A DNA stretch of 64,000 bases, taken from the NCBI GenBank assembly GCA_019636945.1, contig JAHBWO010000002.1, positions 1 to 64,000 on the forward strand, read 5' to 3'. Below the pieces are notes generated by a model. It did not search any database and was not told where the DNA came from. It worked only from the letters and a program-made list of their open reading frames with translations. Below, in pieces: positions 27,677 through 36,477 of this stretch (position 1 is the first letter of the stretch; each line of letters opens with the position of its first letter). Position numbers and translations under genes: made by a program. The stretch is from Nitrospira sp. Its GTDB lineage: Bacteria > Nitrospirota > Nitrospiria > Nitrospirales > Nitrospiraceae.

Positions 27677-27982
27677 ATGAAGACGTACAAACGCCAAAAA
27701 GAGACCCCAGCTATCTTGGCTGGTCGTATTAAGCAACGTCGAAAGGAAGAACAACAGGCTAGGGCAGATAGTGCCCTCACGATGACGGAGGTCGCTAAGA
27801 CCCTTGGGATTCATCGCGACACGCTTAAACGTTGGATTAAAGAAGGAAAAATTCCAGATGCCCGACGAAACTCCAGAAACTCCTATCGCATGTTCACGCA
27901 GGATGACGTAGACAAAATAAAGATCCTGATGCAACAGCGAAAAGGTATGACCGTCAGTGATGAGAGGGATGGAAGAGGTTAG
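27677..27982 (+). CDS. MerR/excisionase-type HTH protein, 101 aa
   Basis: A basic N-terminal arm (KRQKETPAILAGRIKQRRKEEQQ) is followed by a MerR-like helix-turn-helix: MTEVAKTLGIHRDTLKRWIKEGKIPDA, then a wing RMFTQDDVDKIKIL. There is no effector domain. I chose the ATG at 27677; a TTG at 27614 would give 21 more residues. It precedes parA by 39 bp and is likely co-transcribed with parAB, where a small HTH protein often autoregulates or serves as a copy-control factor. Confidence 0.75.
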   Translation: MKTYKRQKETPAILAGRIKQRRKEEQQARADSALTMTEVAKTLGIHRDTLKRWIKEGKIPDARRNSRNSYRMFTQDDVDKIKILMQQRKGMTVSDERDGRG

Positions 27983-28021
27983 GCAACGGGATGTTCAACG
28001 GACCCACGAGGGAGGCGAGTC

Positions 28022-28855
28022 ATGATCATAGCACCCCATAATCAACGTGGAGGAGTCGGTAAGACTACGACGTCCGTTCACATCGCGCATGCCGCGGCCT
28101 TATACGGAAAGCGCGTCCTCCTGGTTGACAGCGATCCTCAAGGGTCGTTGAGAAATATCCTGAAGATCCAGCACGACTCCACGTTGCACGACCTCCTCGA
28201 TAATGGGTTTAAGCTTGAAGAGGTGATTGTCAAAGGCGTGCGTACCGGGCCAGAAAAAGGAACGTTGGATGTGATCATTAGTGATAAAGCCTTGACTGAA
28301 ACCGAAACAAAATTGATCCAGTCAGGGAATCGTGCGGAAACTGTCGGTAAACTGCGCGAAGCCCTCGCTCCAGTCAAGGATATGCACTACGATTTGATCC
28401 TCATCGACAGCCCACCTGGCCTGTCTCCGATTCTGCAATCCGTGTATCACACGGTCGATAGTCTCCTAGTTCCTATCGCGATGGATTACATGTCCTTTGT
28501 CGGATCCCATCAGGTCATCGAGAGTCTCAGCCTCTTGAAGCAGGACTATGACATCCGTGCCACCATTGCCGGCATTTTGCCTGTCGCTGTAGATCATCGT
28601 CTGGCCGTAACGGATTCGACGCTCACGAGTATTAAGAATAAGTATGAAAAATACTATCCGATCTTCCCACCTATTCGTATTGACGCGACGATTGCCAAAT
28701 CGGGCATGCGGGGCCAGACGCTGTATGATCGCCTCGCACTTCCGGTGGAGCGCTTAACACCGGATCATCGTGCCGCTTGGGATTACTACCAAGTGATGAA
28801 GCTGTTGATTGAGGGTCAGCATTCGCCGGGAATCCTCAAGCAACCGGATGCTTAA
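28022..28855 (+). CDS. parA: ParA-family partition ATPase, 277 aa
   Basis: The deviant Walker A reads QRGGVGKTTTSVHIAHAAA, with arginine where the family's signature lysine (KGGVGKT) normally stands. Walker A' is VLLVDSDPQGS and Walker B is DLILIDSPPG. No N-terminal HTH, so type Ib-like/chromosomal-type ParA. Strong ribosome-binding site (GGAGGCGAG, 3-5 bases before ATG). It is followed 24 bp later by parB. Role: DNA-bound ATPase that positions or segregates the element using ParB-bound centromere sites. The Lys-to-Arg change could alter dimer-dependent hydrolysis. Confidence 0.92.
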   Translation: MIIAPHNQRGGVGKTTTSVHIAHAAALYGKRVLLVDSDPQGSLRNILKIQHDSTLHDLLDNGFKLEEVIVKGVRTGPEKGTLDVIISDKALTETETKLIQSGNRAETVGKLREALAPVKDMHYDLILIDSPPGLSPILQSVYHTVDSLLVPIAMDYMSFVGSHQVIESLSLLKQDYDIRATIAGILPVAVDHRLAVTDSTLTSIKNKYEKYYPIFPPIRIDATIAKSGMRGQTLYDRLALPVERLTPDHRAAWDYYQVMKLLIEGQHSPGILKQPDA

Positions 28856-28879
28856 CGACGAGGAGGAGGGGATAGCAGC

Positions 28880-29833
28880 ATGAAACCTAAGTCACGAGAT
28901 CGGGAGCCGGTCGACATCGGTGATTCACTTCCTGACGCGCATTATCAGTCCTTATCTCCGGTCGCCAATGATCGCCGCCGTGAGGAAGAAGCCAAGAGTA
29001 TGCGCAACGTCTTTGGCGCAGGAACAAACGAACGAATCACGGAAGTTTCACTCGATCGAGTCGATGCCAGTCCCTATCAGCCTCGCATTGGGATAGACGA
29101 GGAGGCACTCAATGAATTGAAGGAGTCGATACGTGAGCGCGGCGTCATCAATCCTATTCTGGTTCGTACCACCACGAATGGACGGTACGAACTTATTGCC
29201 GGGGCACGTCGGGCTGAAGCCAGCCGGGCACTTGGCCGGGCCACGATTCCGGCAATCGTGCGCAATTACTCAGACCAAGACGCTGAGTATCTTGCGCTCA
29301 TCGATAACATACATCGGCAGGACCTCGGCGTCCTTGAACAAGCACGATCCTTTGCTCGATTGATCGACCGGCATAGCCTAACCCATGAGGACCTTGCCAA
29401 GCAGCTGAAATGTTCGCGCGCGCGGATTACACGGATGCTGAAAGTGTTGGATCTCTCTCAGGAGGTTCAAGATCTCCTCTATGCGCCTGGGCATGAATTT
29501 GGAGCATTACATGGGGAACTCTTGGCTAGTGTGAAATCGTCGGAGAAGTGCCTTCGCCTTGCCCAACGGGTCGTGCAGGAGAAGTGGAGTACACGCCGCC
29601 TCGAAGAGGAAATCAATCGTAAGCCCCGCGTGCATAAAGGGTATGAATCTGTTGTCTACGAAGAGCGGCCTGATGGCTTTAACTTGCGCATCAGTTTTCG
29701 GGATAACCATGAATATGACATCGCGCGCTCAGAACAGGCGATCCAAAAAGCCCTCGCCCGTCTATCCCAAACAAAAACCGTGGGTGGTCATAGAGAAATC
29801 GCCCATACAATCGAAACATCCGAGGTTGGATAA
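28880..29833 (+). CDS. parB: ParB-family centromere-binding protein, 317 aa
   Basis: A 55-residue leader is followed by the ParB/Srx-type N-terminal domain: VSLDRVDASPYQPR, LKESIRERGVINPILVR, YELIAGARRAEASRALG (Box II, normally GERRxRA). Box III-like ALIDNIHRQDLGVLEQARSF and an HTH (THEDLAKQLKCSRARITRMLKVL) follow. The C-terminus continues to a region resembling a dimerisation arm. GAGGAGGAGGGG lies about 10 bases before the ATG. Partner of ParA; its DNA site could be the GTTAC palindromes upstream of the operon. Confidence 0.92.
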   Translation: MKPKSRDREPVDIGDSLPDAHYQSLSPVANDRRREEEAKSMRNVFGAGTNERITEVSLDRVDASPYQPRIGIDEEALNELKESIRERGVINPILVRTTTNGRYELIAGARRAEASRALGRATIPAIVRNYSDQDAEYLALIDNIHRQDLGVLEQARSFARLIDRHSLTHEDLAKQLKCSRARITRMLKVLDLSQEVQDLLYAPGHEFGALHGELLASVKSSEKCLRLAQRVVQEKWSTRRLEEEINRKPRVHKGYESVVYEERPDGFNLRISFRDNHEYDIARSEQAIQKALARLSQTKTVGGHREIAHTIETSEVG

Positions 29834-30010
29834 TCTTAGAGGCGCGTAGCGTGTATTCTTTCCAAAGATTACGCCCGCAAGTTGTTTCCATCCTACGCTT
29901 CTTTCAACTATCGAAAAGATTACAAGAGACTTTTATTCTTTTTTGCCGTTTTTGCAGTGGCTGTGTCTCTACTACTGACCATATTCAGAAGATTCTCGAC
30001 ATTTACTCAG
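29834..30010. other. A/T-rich segment before the iterons
   Basis: Between parB and the DnaA box. A/T content rises sharply toward 30000, as expected of a DNA-unwinding element in a plasmid origin. No gene seen. Confidence 0.45.
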
Positions 30011-30019
30011 TTATCCACA
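30011..30019 (+). promoter_or_regulatory. DnaA box
   Basis: TTATCCACA, an exact match to the high-affinity DnaA box, immediately before the iteron array. Confidence 0.75.
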
Positions 30020-30023
30020 GGCC

Positions 30024-30145
30024 TTCGATACTTGACCGAACAATTTTCGATACTTGACCGCAGGTTCGATAGTTGACCGAAGAGGATCAACGATAGTTGA
30101 CTGAAACTGATCGATAGTTGAGAGAAAGTTCGATCGATGACAGAA
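30024..30145 (+). repeat. six iterons of a plasmid-type replication origin
   Basis: Six direct repeats of a 17-bp unit close to TTCGATAGTTGACCGAA start at 30024, 30046, 30065, 30089, 30110 and 30129 (spacing 19-24 bp). The first three are nearly identical and the last two diverge. They stand between a DnaA box and the replication initiator gene, the standard layout of an iteron-controlled origin. Confidence 0.88.
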
Positions 30146-30242
30146 AGATATTCAGTTCTAACTATATGAAACTCCACCGATCAAAGATCGCGATAAGCAA
30201 CTACTACGTTAGAGACTTAACGAAGGATTAATCTACGTTACG

Positions 30243-31616
30243 ATGGAACACGCTGATTTAGTCGCAACTTCGGAAGGAAATCCCTCCCATTCTGTGCCTG
30301 ATCCTCAAAGAAAAGGATTTCTTCTGAATGCTCCCGTCTTATTGCTTGCAGAGCATATTTTGGGATCGATTCCTCTCTGGGAAGTCAAAAGTAAGAACCG
30401 GAAAGAAGGACTTCGCGAAAAGGAAGTTCTACGTGAGGTGTACTATCGAGGTGAGCTGCGGAAAATCCCTTTGGTGATTTATGCGAGTGGAGATCTAGGA
30501 CTTCCAAATTCCGTGGATCTTGAACTCTTCCGTGGGTTTGAACGCTGGGCGCTTAGCCAGCTTGAGCGGAAGAAAGTCTTAGACCCTATTGTGAGAATCT
30601 CAGGAGCAGAGATTCTGCAGGCGGCGGGGAAGGAGCCGTCGGGTGCTGCGTATGCTGAGGTCGACCGCTTCTTTTTACGGATGGCTGGGACCATGATTTC
30701 AGCAGGTCGCACCAAAACTGAGGTAGGGGAGGGAATAAGAGGGAATGGTCCCTTGAATCGTAAACGGTTGCGAAGCAACAAGGGGATTGTTTTTAAGATC
30801 TTTGGAACGGTGGTATTACCAGGCCAACCAAATAAGAAGGGTGAGATGGTAGATAAGTATGAGGTGGAGCTTGCTCCGTGGTATCGCGATAGTTTGTTGA
30901 TGGGCAATTGTTTTGTAATTGATCACTCACTATTTACTGGGATGAAGGGGTCACTCTCAAAGTTATTACATCAGCTACTACATAATCTCTTCTATCTCGG
31001 AAAAGGACATGCAGAACAGCGATATTCCGATCTTGTAGGGTATTGGCAAATCAAGAGATATATGGCGAAGTCGAAAGTGATGGAACAGTTTGCCGAGGCC
31101 CATCGTGAACTTCTGAAGCGAGGGTTCTTAGAGCATTGGCAGATTGTGCCGGTCGGGGTACGGGAGCAAAAAGACTTTCTGTTTATTTGGGATGCTGGGT
31201 CAGCTTGGTGGAAAACGGAAGCTCAATTGCCAGAGTTACAGGCTAAGTATGAACTCGGAGAACCGCATCATAGGGACTCAGATCCTGTAATCGATCCATT
31301 TCTCACGGCGCTTCCGGAACCAAGTACAGGAGCGGCCATGACATCAGCCACTGATACGAATTCAGCCGCACGGTTACTAGACGAGATTATAAGTTTGTCC
31401 GGTCGCCGGAAAGATCCGGACGTGTGGGAAAAATGGTGGAAGCGAGCGATCGCGGCAGTTCCTCACCCACGGATTTGGCTTCGGATAGGCGAAGTGAAAG
31501 AAAGGAAGGCGCGTGGAGAACGGATTAATATGGGAAGCTATCTCGCGAAGCTGATTAAGATCGAAGCCAAAGGCCTCGGAGTCCCCTGGGCTGAGGACGA
31601 GAACAGGAGCACGTAG
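30243..31616 (+). CDS. plasmid replication initiator (RepA/RPA-type), 457 aa
   Basis: The long basic N-terminal region contains two winged-helix-like segments. Visible stretches typical of replication initiator protein A families include PLVIYASGDLGLPNSVDLELFRG, VRISGAEILQAAGKE and YEVELAPWYRDSLLMGNCF...HSLFTGMKG. The C-terminal 110 residues (after about 350) are poorly conserved and may be a dimerisation or helicase-loading tail. The start is uncertain; the ATG at 30243 has no good Shine-Dalgarno. Position next to iterons and parAB supports the role: binds the repeats at 30024-30145 and opens the origin. Confidence 0.8.
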   Translation: MEHADLVATSEGNPSHSVPDPQRKGFLLNAPVLLLAEHILGSIPLWEVKSKNRKEGLREKEVLREVYYRGELRKIPLVIYASGDLGLPNSVDLELFRGFERWALSQLERKKVLDPIVRISGAEILQAAGKEPSGAAYAEVDRFFLRMAGTMISAGRTKTEVGEGIRGNGPLNRKRLRSNKGIVFKIFGTVVLPGQPNKKGEMVDKYEVELAPWYRDSLLMGNCFVIDHSLFTGMKGSLSKLLHQLLHNLFYLGKGHAEQRYSDLVGYWQIKRYMAKSKVMEQFAEAHRELLKRGFLEHWQIVPVGVREQKDFLFIWDAGSAWWKTEAQLPELQAKYELGEPHHRDSDPVIDPFLTALPEPSTGAAMTSATDTNSAARLLDEIISLSGRRKDPDVWEKWWKRAIAAVPHPRIWLRIGEVKERKARGERINMGSYLAKLIKIEAKGLGVPWAEDENRST

Positions 31617-31922
31617 GAGGAATGGGAGGAATAGGTGGCAACATCTCTGCAGCGGCACGTATCATGTCCCATGGAAGAAATTGGGCGAAGTATACATTCC
31701 CGGATTCGTGCAGCCGGTGTGCGTCTCTCACAGGAAGCGACCGGGACAGGAGTAACCGTGCCCTCGCCTGTCAGAGGAAGGTGACAGAGTGGGCGCTGAG
31801 ACACGCAGAACAGAGATGCAAGCAGATGTGGATTTCTCACCGGTGATTGAGAAGTCGCGCTTCCCTCCGCTCTCACGTTTTCCTCGCCCTCTCAGATCCC
31901 TTTGATACAATAACCAACTGTC

Positions 31923-32060
31923 ATGGGTGTGATCCTCCTTCTCCTCTGCGCCGGCGTGTTTCTCAGCCTGTTCCAGTCCACACGCGACGGGTTTCTTTGG
32001 CTAATTGTGGGTGCGCTAGTGCTGGGCATCGTGTTTCTGGTTCTTCCCTTCTCTCCGTGA
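31923..32060 (+). CDS. possible small membrane protein, 45 aa
   Basis: ATG at 31923 to TGA at 32058. Two hydrophobic helices (VILLLLCAGVFLSLF and LWLIVGALVLGIVFLVL) are separated by a short charged loop with STRDG, an arrangement typical of small two-pass membrane proteins. No Shine-Dalgarno is evident. The rest of the 31617-32432 gap has no supportable gene. Confidence 0.35.
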   Translation: MGVILLLLCAGVFLSLFQSTRDGFLWLIVGALVLGIVFLVLPFSP

Positions 32061-32432
32061 CCGCCTTGTGTCCACCAGTACTTTCCCATACCCTGCCGCT
32101 AGGAGCTGTCCAACAGCGCGAGACGTCTCCCGGTTCCCTTTCAGGGCGCATGGCACAGTGATGGGACCGACGCTGCATGGCATCCGTTTCTCACACTGTG
32201 TCACATCTCACGCATGGTCGTTGTGACAATCAGCCTCTTATGGTTGCCCATGTATGGGAGGCGGGGCGTTGGCGTCAGCCGGCATAGGATTCTGGGACGA
32301 AGGTGGGGCCTCAGGGGTGAGGCAGGGTGGAGTGATGCGCGCATTCAGCGGAGTGATCCCAGTCGAACAAGGTGAGGGCGTAGGGTGGGGAGGCGTGGCC
32401 TCGCGGGGCTGTCCGCGCAGAGCGGACGCCTC

Positions 32433-32792
32433 CTACGCCAGGGAGGCTCGCACAATCTGGTGAAGCTGATCGCAAAGCCTATCCTTCGGCAGATAGCGGA
32501 CCGACGGATAGTGCTGCAGGATATACAGGCGTACCTGCTCCTCTATGCCAGCAGACATCAGAATAATCGGCAGGGCCGGTTGGTGGGCAGCCACCGCCTG
32601 GATCACCTCCAGCCCGTTGAGGCGAGGCATATTGAAGTCGGTAATGATAAGGTCGGGTTGGTGCACCCGCCAGCAGTGTAGTGCCTCCTGTCCATCCGCA
32701 GCCTCCAGGACCCGGTACTGGTCGGCTTCCAACCGCAGCCGAAGACCGTCACGGAGGTCGTCATGGTCTTCGACCAGCAAGATCGTGGTCAT
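32433..32792 (-). CDS. single-domain response regulator, 119 aa
   Basis: A stand-alone receiver domain paralogous to the protein at 24253. Acidic pair VEDHDD, acceptor Asp in LIITDFNMPRLNG, Ser in ILMSAG. The position of the conserved Lys-Pro reads PKDR, so the proline is lost. I use the internal ATG at 32792 because it gives exactly the paralogue's length; the frame extends upstream to 32876. The upstream sequence has no good ribosome-binding site. Signal source and output partner are unknown. Confidence 0.8.
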   Translation of the reverse strand: MTTILLVEDHDDLRDGLRLRLEADQYRVLEAADGQEALHCWRVHQPDLIITDFNMPRLNGLEVIQAVAAHQPALPIILMSAGIEEQVRLYILQHYPSVRYLPKDRLCDQLHQIVRASLA

Positions 32793-33697
32793 CGTCGGAT
32801 ACCGTCGTGCGACGGACCCTGGTGTCGCTGGTCGGATTCGGCCCGGCACTTGTACTCCCAAATTCTCTCCGGACACGTGCAGCTCACTGGTGACAATCGT
32901 TGAGGGACGCCACGACCGTGTCTAGTCATCGTTGGGCGTTCCGAGCGCGCGTGTCTGGGCAGTGAACCTTTCCTCAAGATGACCGACTTACACAGTCCAG
33001 CCCACGCAACGACGCTCGATGGGTGGTCATCCATCTGTCTTCAGCTGCTTTGCTGGAAGCACAGCAAGTTGCTTGCCTAGATAGGCGCTGAGGAATCTTG
33101 CAAGAGTTGTGATTAAGTAACTGCCATTGCGAATGAAAACCCTCTGGCTGGAAGCAAACGCAGTCCAACTGGGAATGGAAGTCAGAGCTCCGTATCCGAA
33201 TCGATACAGCGGTATATCGGTATCGATACGGCAGCAGAAACGCCGGCGCTTCGCTCATCCCTGGGACGTCGTCTGCTCGCCTGTCCAGCCGATGACGTAA
33301 GAACTCTCTGGACGAGCGCGCACTCCCATGAGGAGCGGTCAACGGTCTGGCCGTCGCTGTCAAGACGACGGACGTCAGTTGGGCGTTGCTGAGACGGACC
33401 GTTTCACCCTGAAGGGCTCTGGCGCGGATGCCATGCGTCGTGAGAGCCATTCCCCGCCCCCCCATATCACCTTGCTGAACGTCACGCGCGTGGAATGGAG
33501 AGTACCCGTCACGTGGCTGCTCGGCATCACCAGAACGGAGGAGGCTTGATGGTCGGTTGGGTATACCCTAATCGGAGTCACAGGACGTCGTCAGGAGATC
33601 CTGTGTTCCATGGCATACAACGAGTTCAGCCATCAACCCTGATGAAACACCTGATCGGCTGTTGTATAACCAACCGTGATTCAGGAGGTCCGTGACG
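32793..33697. other. 900-bp stretch without a recognised gene; one inverted repeat
   Basis: No frame here resembles a family. ATCGATAC and GTATCGAT (33200-33207 and 33220-33227) form an 8-bp inverted repeat with weaker outer pairing CCGTA/TACGG, possibly a regulatory site. Confidence 0.45.
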
Positions 33698-34756
33698 ATG
33701 AGACGCTGGACAGTCGTCGCTCCGGTGCTGGTGTCCCTCGGTCTTGCCGGGTGCTTCGAGAGGATTGTGGAACCTGCGGACGTGTTCGGCGACGTGCACC
33801 GAGGCGAGACCTACAGTCCAGCTTCGACCATGATTGATGACTGGTATGCGGTCGAAGCAATAGACGCGCAGACGTATGCCATCAACGAACCGAAATCCTC
33901 TCAGTACAATACGTCGTATCTCCTCGTCGGAGAGACTCGAGCCGTCATGTTCGATGCAGGGAGCGGGGAACGGCCGGCCGGTTCTCGATCTATGCGTGAG
34001 GTGGCGGCACGTTACACGGGCAACAAGCCAATCACCCTGATCCTTTCCCACTTTCATTACGACCACATCGCTGACGCCGCGGCATTTGACGATGTGACCT
34101 TGATCGACCGCCCGGACATCGGTGCCGAGATCACAGACGGAATCTACACGATCGGCCCATTGGAGTCGCATGCGATGGACTGGCGACCGCTCAAGGTCGC
34201 GGGGCTTATCGCGGATGGGGATGTGCTTGACCTTGGAGGCCGGACACTTCAGGTCTTCAACTTGCCTGGGCATACCACAGAATCGGTCGTGCTGTTCGAT
34301 CGACATCGCAATCAGGTCTTCACCGGTGATTTCGTGTATCGCCATCTGGGTGGCATCATCGCCTTTGCATCGGGATCCGATCTGACGGCGTACAAGGAGA
34401 ACAGCACGCGGTTATTACATCTCACTCACGCCGACACGCTGTTCTTCGGCGCACACGGCATCCCACGGTTCGATCGCGACTGGCTGGCTCTCTTGGACCG
34501 TGCACTGGACACGATGGTCACAGGGCATGCGACGTACCGATATGTCGCCCATTATCTCGCTCCTGGTATGCCATGGCGGGTACAGCAGGACGGAGACTTG
34601 TACATCTACACCACGCCGTTGGTTGATCCGCATCTCTTCTGGTCGAAGTGGGCACTGTTGCTGGTGGCGACCGTGAGCCTCCTCGTTTTCTATTCGCTTT
34701 TCAGAATCGTGCGCTGGTCACTCACACCTATCCGCGTCGACAGATCTGGGGTATGA
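33698..34756 (+). CDS. membrane-anchored lipoprotein with metallo-beta-lactamase fold, 352 aa
   Basis: The signal peptide ends in a lipobox (LGLAGC, Cys about residue 19). The MBL fold follows, with the zinc motif SHFHYDHIADA, a later His in LPGHTTESVVL, Asp in FTGDFVYRH and a final His in FFGAHGIPRF. A C-terminal transmembrane helix (WALLLVATVSLLVFYSLF) then a short basic tail gives a second anchor, unusual for this family. It probably hydrolyses an ester, thioester or lactone in the periplasm; substrate unknown. AGGAGG lies 9 bases before the ATG at 33698; a GTG at 33692 is too close to it. Confidence 0.85.
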   Translation: MRRWTVVAPVLVSLGLAGCFERIVEPADVFGDVHRGETYSPASTMIDDWYAVEAIDAQTYAINEPKSSQYNTSYLLVGETRAVMFDAGSGERPAGSRSMREVAARYTGNKPITLILSHFHYDHIADAAAFDDVTLIDRPDIGAEITDGIYTIGPLESHAMDWRPLKVAGLIADGDVLDLGGRTLQVFNLPGHTTESVVLFDRHRNQVFTGDFVYRHLGGIIAFASGSDLTAYKENSTRLLHLTHADTLFFGAHGIPRFDRDWLALLDRALDTMVTGHATYRYVAHYLAPGMPWRVQQDGDLYIYTTPLVDPHLFWSKWALLLVATVSLLVFYSLFRIVRWSLTPIRVDRSGV

Positions 34757-34917
34757 GCTTGTAGACTAGGGGGAATGTCAGTGGTCAGTGCACCATGCGA
34801 ACTGGTCACACAGTCGGAGCCCATTGAAACGCCGGCGTTCCTGGCGCAAACTGTAGTCGCGTGTTTCACAGACTGGAAGAGGTAGAGTCGGCTCGTAAGC
34901 TGAGTTGCCTAAGCATT

Positions 34918-34924
34918 GTTAGGC
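34918..34924 (+). other. integron-type core site GTTAGGC at the 5' edge of the cupin cassette
   Basis: GTTAGGC fits the attC/attI core GTTRRRY. It is exactly complementary to GCCTAAC at 35426, which holds the stop codon of the cupin gene. That is the layout of a gene cassette. Confidence 0.5.
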
Positions 34925-34966
34925 GGGCGCAATTTGAGCAAGCACAATATCATGGAGACTATAGAC

Positions 34967-35431
34967 ATGACGAACAGTAAGCGCGGGCCAAAGTTCACGG
35001 CCATTGATTTGGGCCCGCTGGCCCAGTTGGACCAGTACACATACAAATATCCGGCGTTGCCGCGCGAAACCGACGGGAAGGTGTTCTTGAATCAAGTGCT
35101 GGGAATGACCAGTAGCGAGATATCCCTCAACAAACTGCCACCTCGGACGTCAATGCCCTTCTACCATACGCACCGTCTCAACGAAGAGATCTATCTCTTC
35201 CTGAAAGGCGTGGGCGGATTCCAGATTGACGACAAGATCCTACCAATTCGTGAAGGGACGGTCATCCGGGTCGCCCCGGAAGGGGAGCGATGCTGGCGGA
35301 ACACATCCGAAACAGACGATTTGTACTACGTCGTCGTCCAAGCCCGTGCTGGCACTTACGAAGGCCATACCGTCACGGACGGCGTGGGTATTCAGAAAAG
35401 AGTGCGCTGGGTTGCCAAAGAACCCGCCTAA
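34967..35431 (+). CDS. cupin-domain protein, 154 aa
   Basis: A single cupin beta-barrel. Motif 1 is PPRTSMPFYHTHRLNEEIYLFLKG (His-x-His and Glu ligands); motif 2 is around GTVIRVAPEGERCWRN, where the usual His appears replaced. Small stand-alone cupins bind metals, sugars or act as isomerases or dioxygenases; none can be chosen here. The ATG at 34967 has GGAG 9 bases upstream. The gene fills an integron-like cassette: core GTTAGGC 43 bp upstream and stop codon inside GCCTAAC. Confidence 0.85.
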   Translation: MTNSKRGPKFTAIDLGPLAQLDQYTYKYPALPRETDGKVFLNQVLGMTSSEISLNKLPPRTSMPFYHTHRLNEEIYLFLKGVGGFQIDDKILPIREGTVIRVAPEGERCWRNTSETDDLYYVVVQARAGTYEGHTVTDGVGIQKRVRWVAKEPA

Positions 35432-35490
35432 CATGGCACTTCAGCCGACCCGTCACTCGCTGCGCGGGTTCGTGTCGACGGAGCGTTGTG
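35426..35490 (+). other. attC-like 3' end of the cupin cassette (degenerate)
   Basis: Begins with RYYYAAC core GCCTAAC, continues ATGGCACTTCAGCCGACC as in many environmental attC sites, and has an imperfect stem CGACCCG/CGGGTTCG. I do not find a closing GTTRRRY core, so the site would be degenerate. The rest of the gap to 35624 contains only a 32-codon frame at 35514 that I do not support. Confidence 0.4.
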
Positions 35491-35624
35491 GTTCGCCGGA
35501 CACAACTACGCACATGAACGACAGAGAGCTCTCTCGCCAGCTTGCTGGCCTCGCCAACATCGTGGCTGAAACAGCAGCCTTGTCGTTCAACATGATGTAT
35601 GTCCGAGACTAAGGTCGGCCTGGC

Positions 35625-36305
35625 ATGAAGCTCGCCGTGATTGGGGAATACAATTCTGATTTCGAACCGCACGTGCAAACCGATACGGCCATTGCGCATG
35701 CTGCGTCCGCGCTGTGTCTCGACGTACAATTCGAGTGGATCTCATCAGTGGAGGCCCACATCGCAACCCTGAAACACTTCGACGCACTGTGGTTGGCACC
35801 GGGGAGTCCCTACCGTGACCTGAGCCGGACACTGGACGCCATTCGGTTTGCTCGGGAGCACGATATTGCCACGCTCGGCACCTGTGGCGGCTACCAGCAC
35901 ATGGTGATTGAGTTTGCCCGAAACGTGATGGGACTCCGTGATGCGCAGCATGCGGAATATGATCCTTATGCCTCCTGCGTGATTGTGTCCCGCCTGCCCT
36001 GTTCCCTCGCGGGTCGCGAATTGGAGATCTCACTGAGCCCCGGATCAAGAACCGCCGCAGCCTATGGAACCCACGCTATCACCGAACGCTACTATTGCAA
36101 CTTCGGTGTCCATCCTGACCATGTGTACCAGATTTCTGACGCTGGGTTCACGGTCGTCGGAACAGATGCTGACGGCGAGTGCCGCGTGATGGAAATTGCG
36201 GAGCATCGTTTCTTTGTTGGGACCCTATTCGTTCCGCAAGCGAAATCGCGGCCTGATCACCCGCATCCGTTGATCACCGCCTTCCTGCTCGCAGCCGTGC
36301 GATAA
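35625..36305 (+). CDS. CTP-synthase C-terminal-region-related glutamine amidotransferase-like protein, 226 aa
   Basis: A class I GATase fold resembling only the C-terminal half of PyrG. The nucleophile region is TLGTCGGYQHMVIEFARNVMG with Cys about residue 90. The second half, where CTP synthases read QFHPEFKSRP, here reads LFVPQAKSRP, so the catalytic His and Glu are Val and Gln. It is therefore unlikely to hydrolyse glutamine in the usual way. It matches the uncharacterised group annotated as CTP synthase C-terminal region-related (seleno)protein, here with Cys. No synthase domain is adjacent. Confidence 0.82.
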   Translation: MKLAVIGEYNSDFEPHVQTDTAIAHAASALCLDVQFEWISSVEAHIATLKHFDALWLAPGSPYRDLSRTLDAIRFAREHDIATLGTCGGYQHMVIEFARNVMGLRDAQHAEYDPYASCVIVSRLPCSLAGRELEISLSPGSRTAAAYGTHAITERYYCNFGVHPDHVYQISDAGFTVVGTDADGECRVMEIAEHRFFVGTLFVPQAKSRPDHPHPLITAFLLAAVR

Positions 36306-36477
36306 CTGCAAGTTGTGCCGGAGTGATAATCGTCGAAGGTTGTTGGATGTTACGTCATTCGTTGCCGCAGGGTGGATTACATGCACCGGATGCCGCGATG
36401 GTGACGCCGAACCCCTCGTTTACTAGGCGACCCATTACGAACCTGTGCGATTGAACGTTGACCATCGGGAGGGCACC

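Noticed and set aside
31671..31781. 36-codon frame after the replication initiator
   Set aside because: No ribosome-binding site or family; too short to support alone.
35514..35612. 32-codon frame between the cupin cassette and the GATase-like gene
   Set aside because: No ribosome-binding site; may be a fragment but nothing identifies it.
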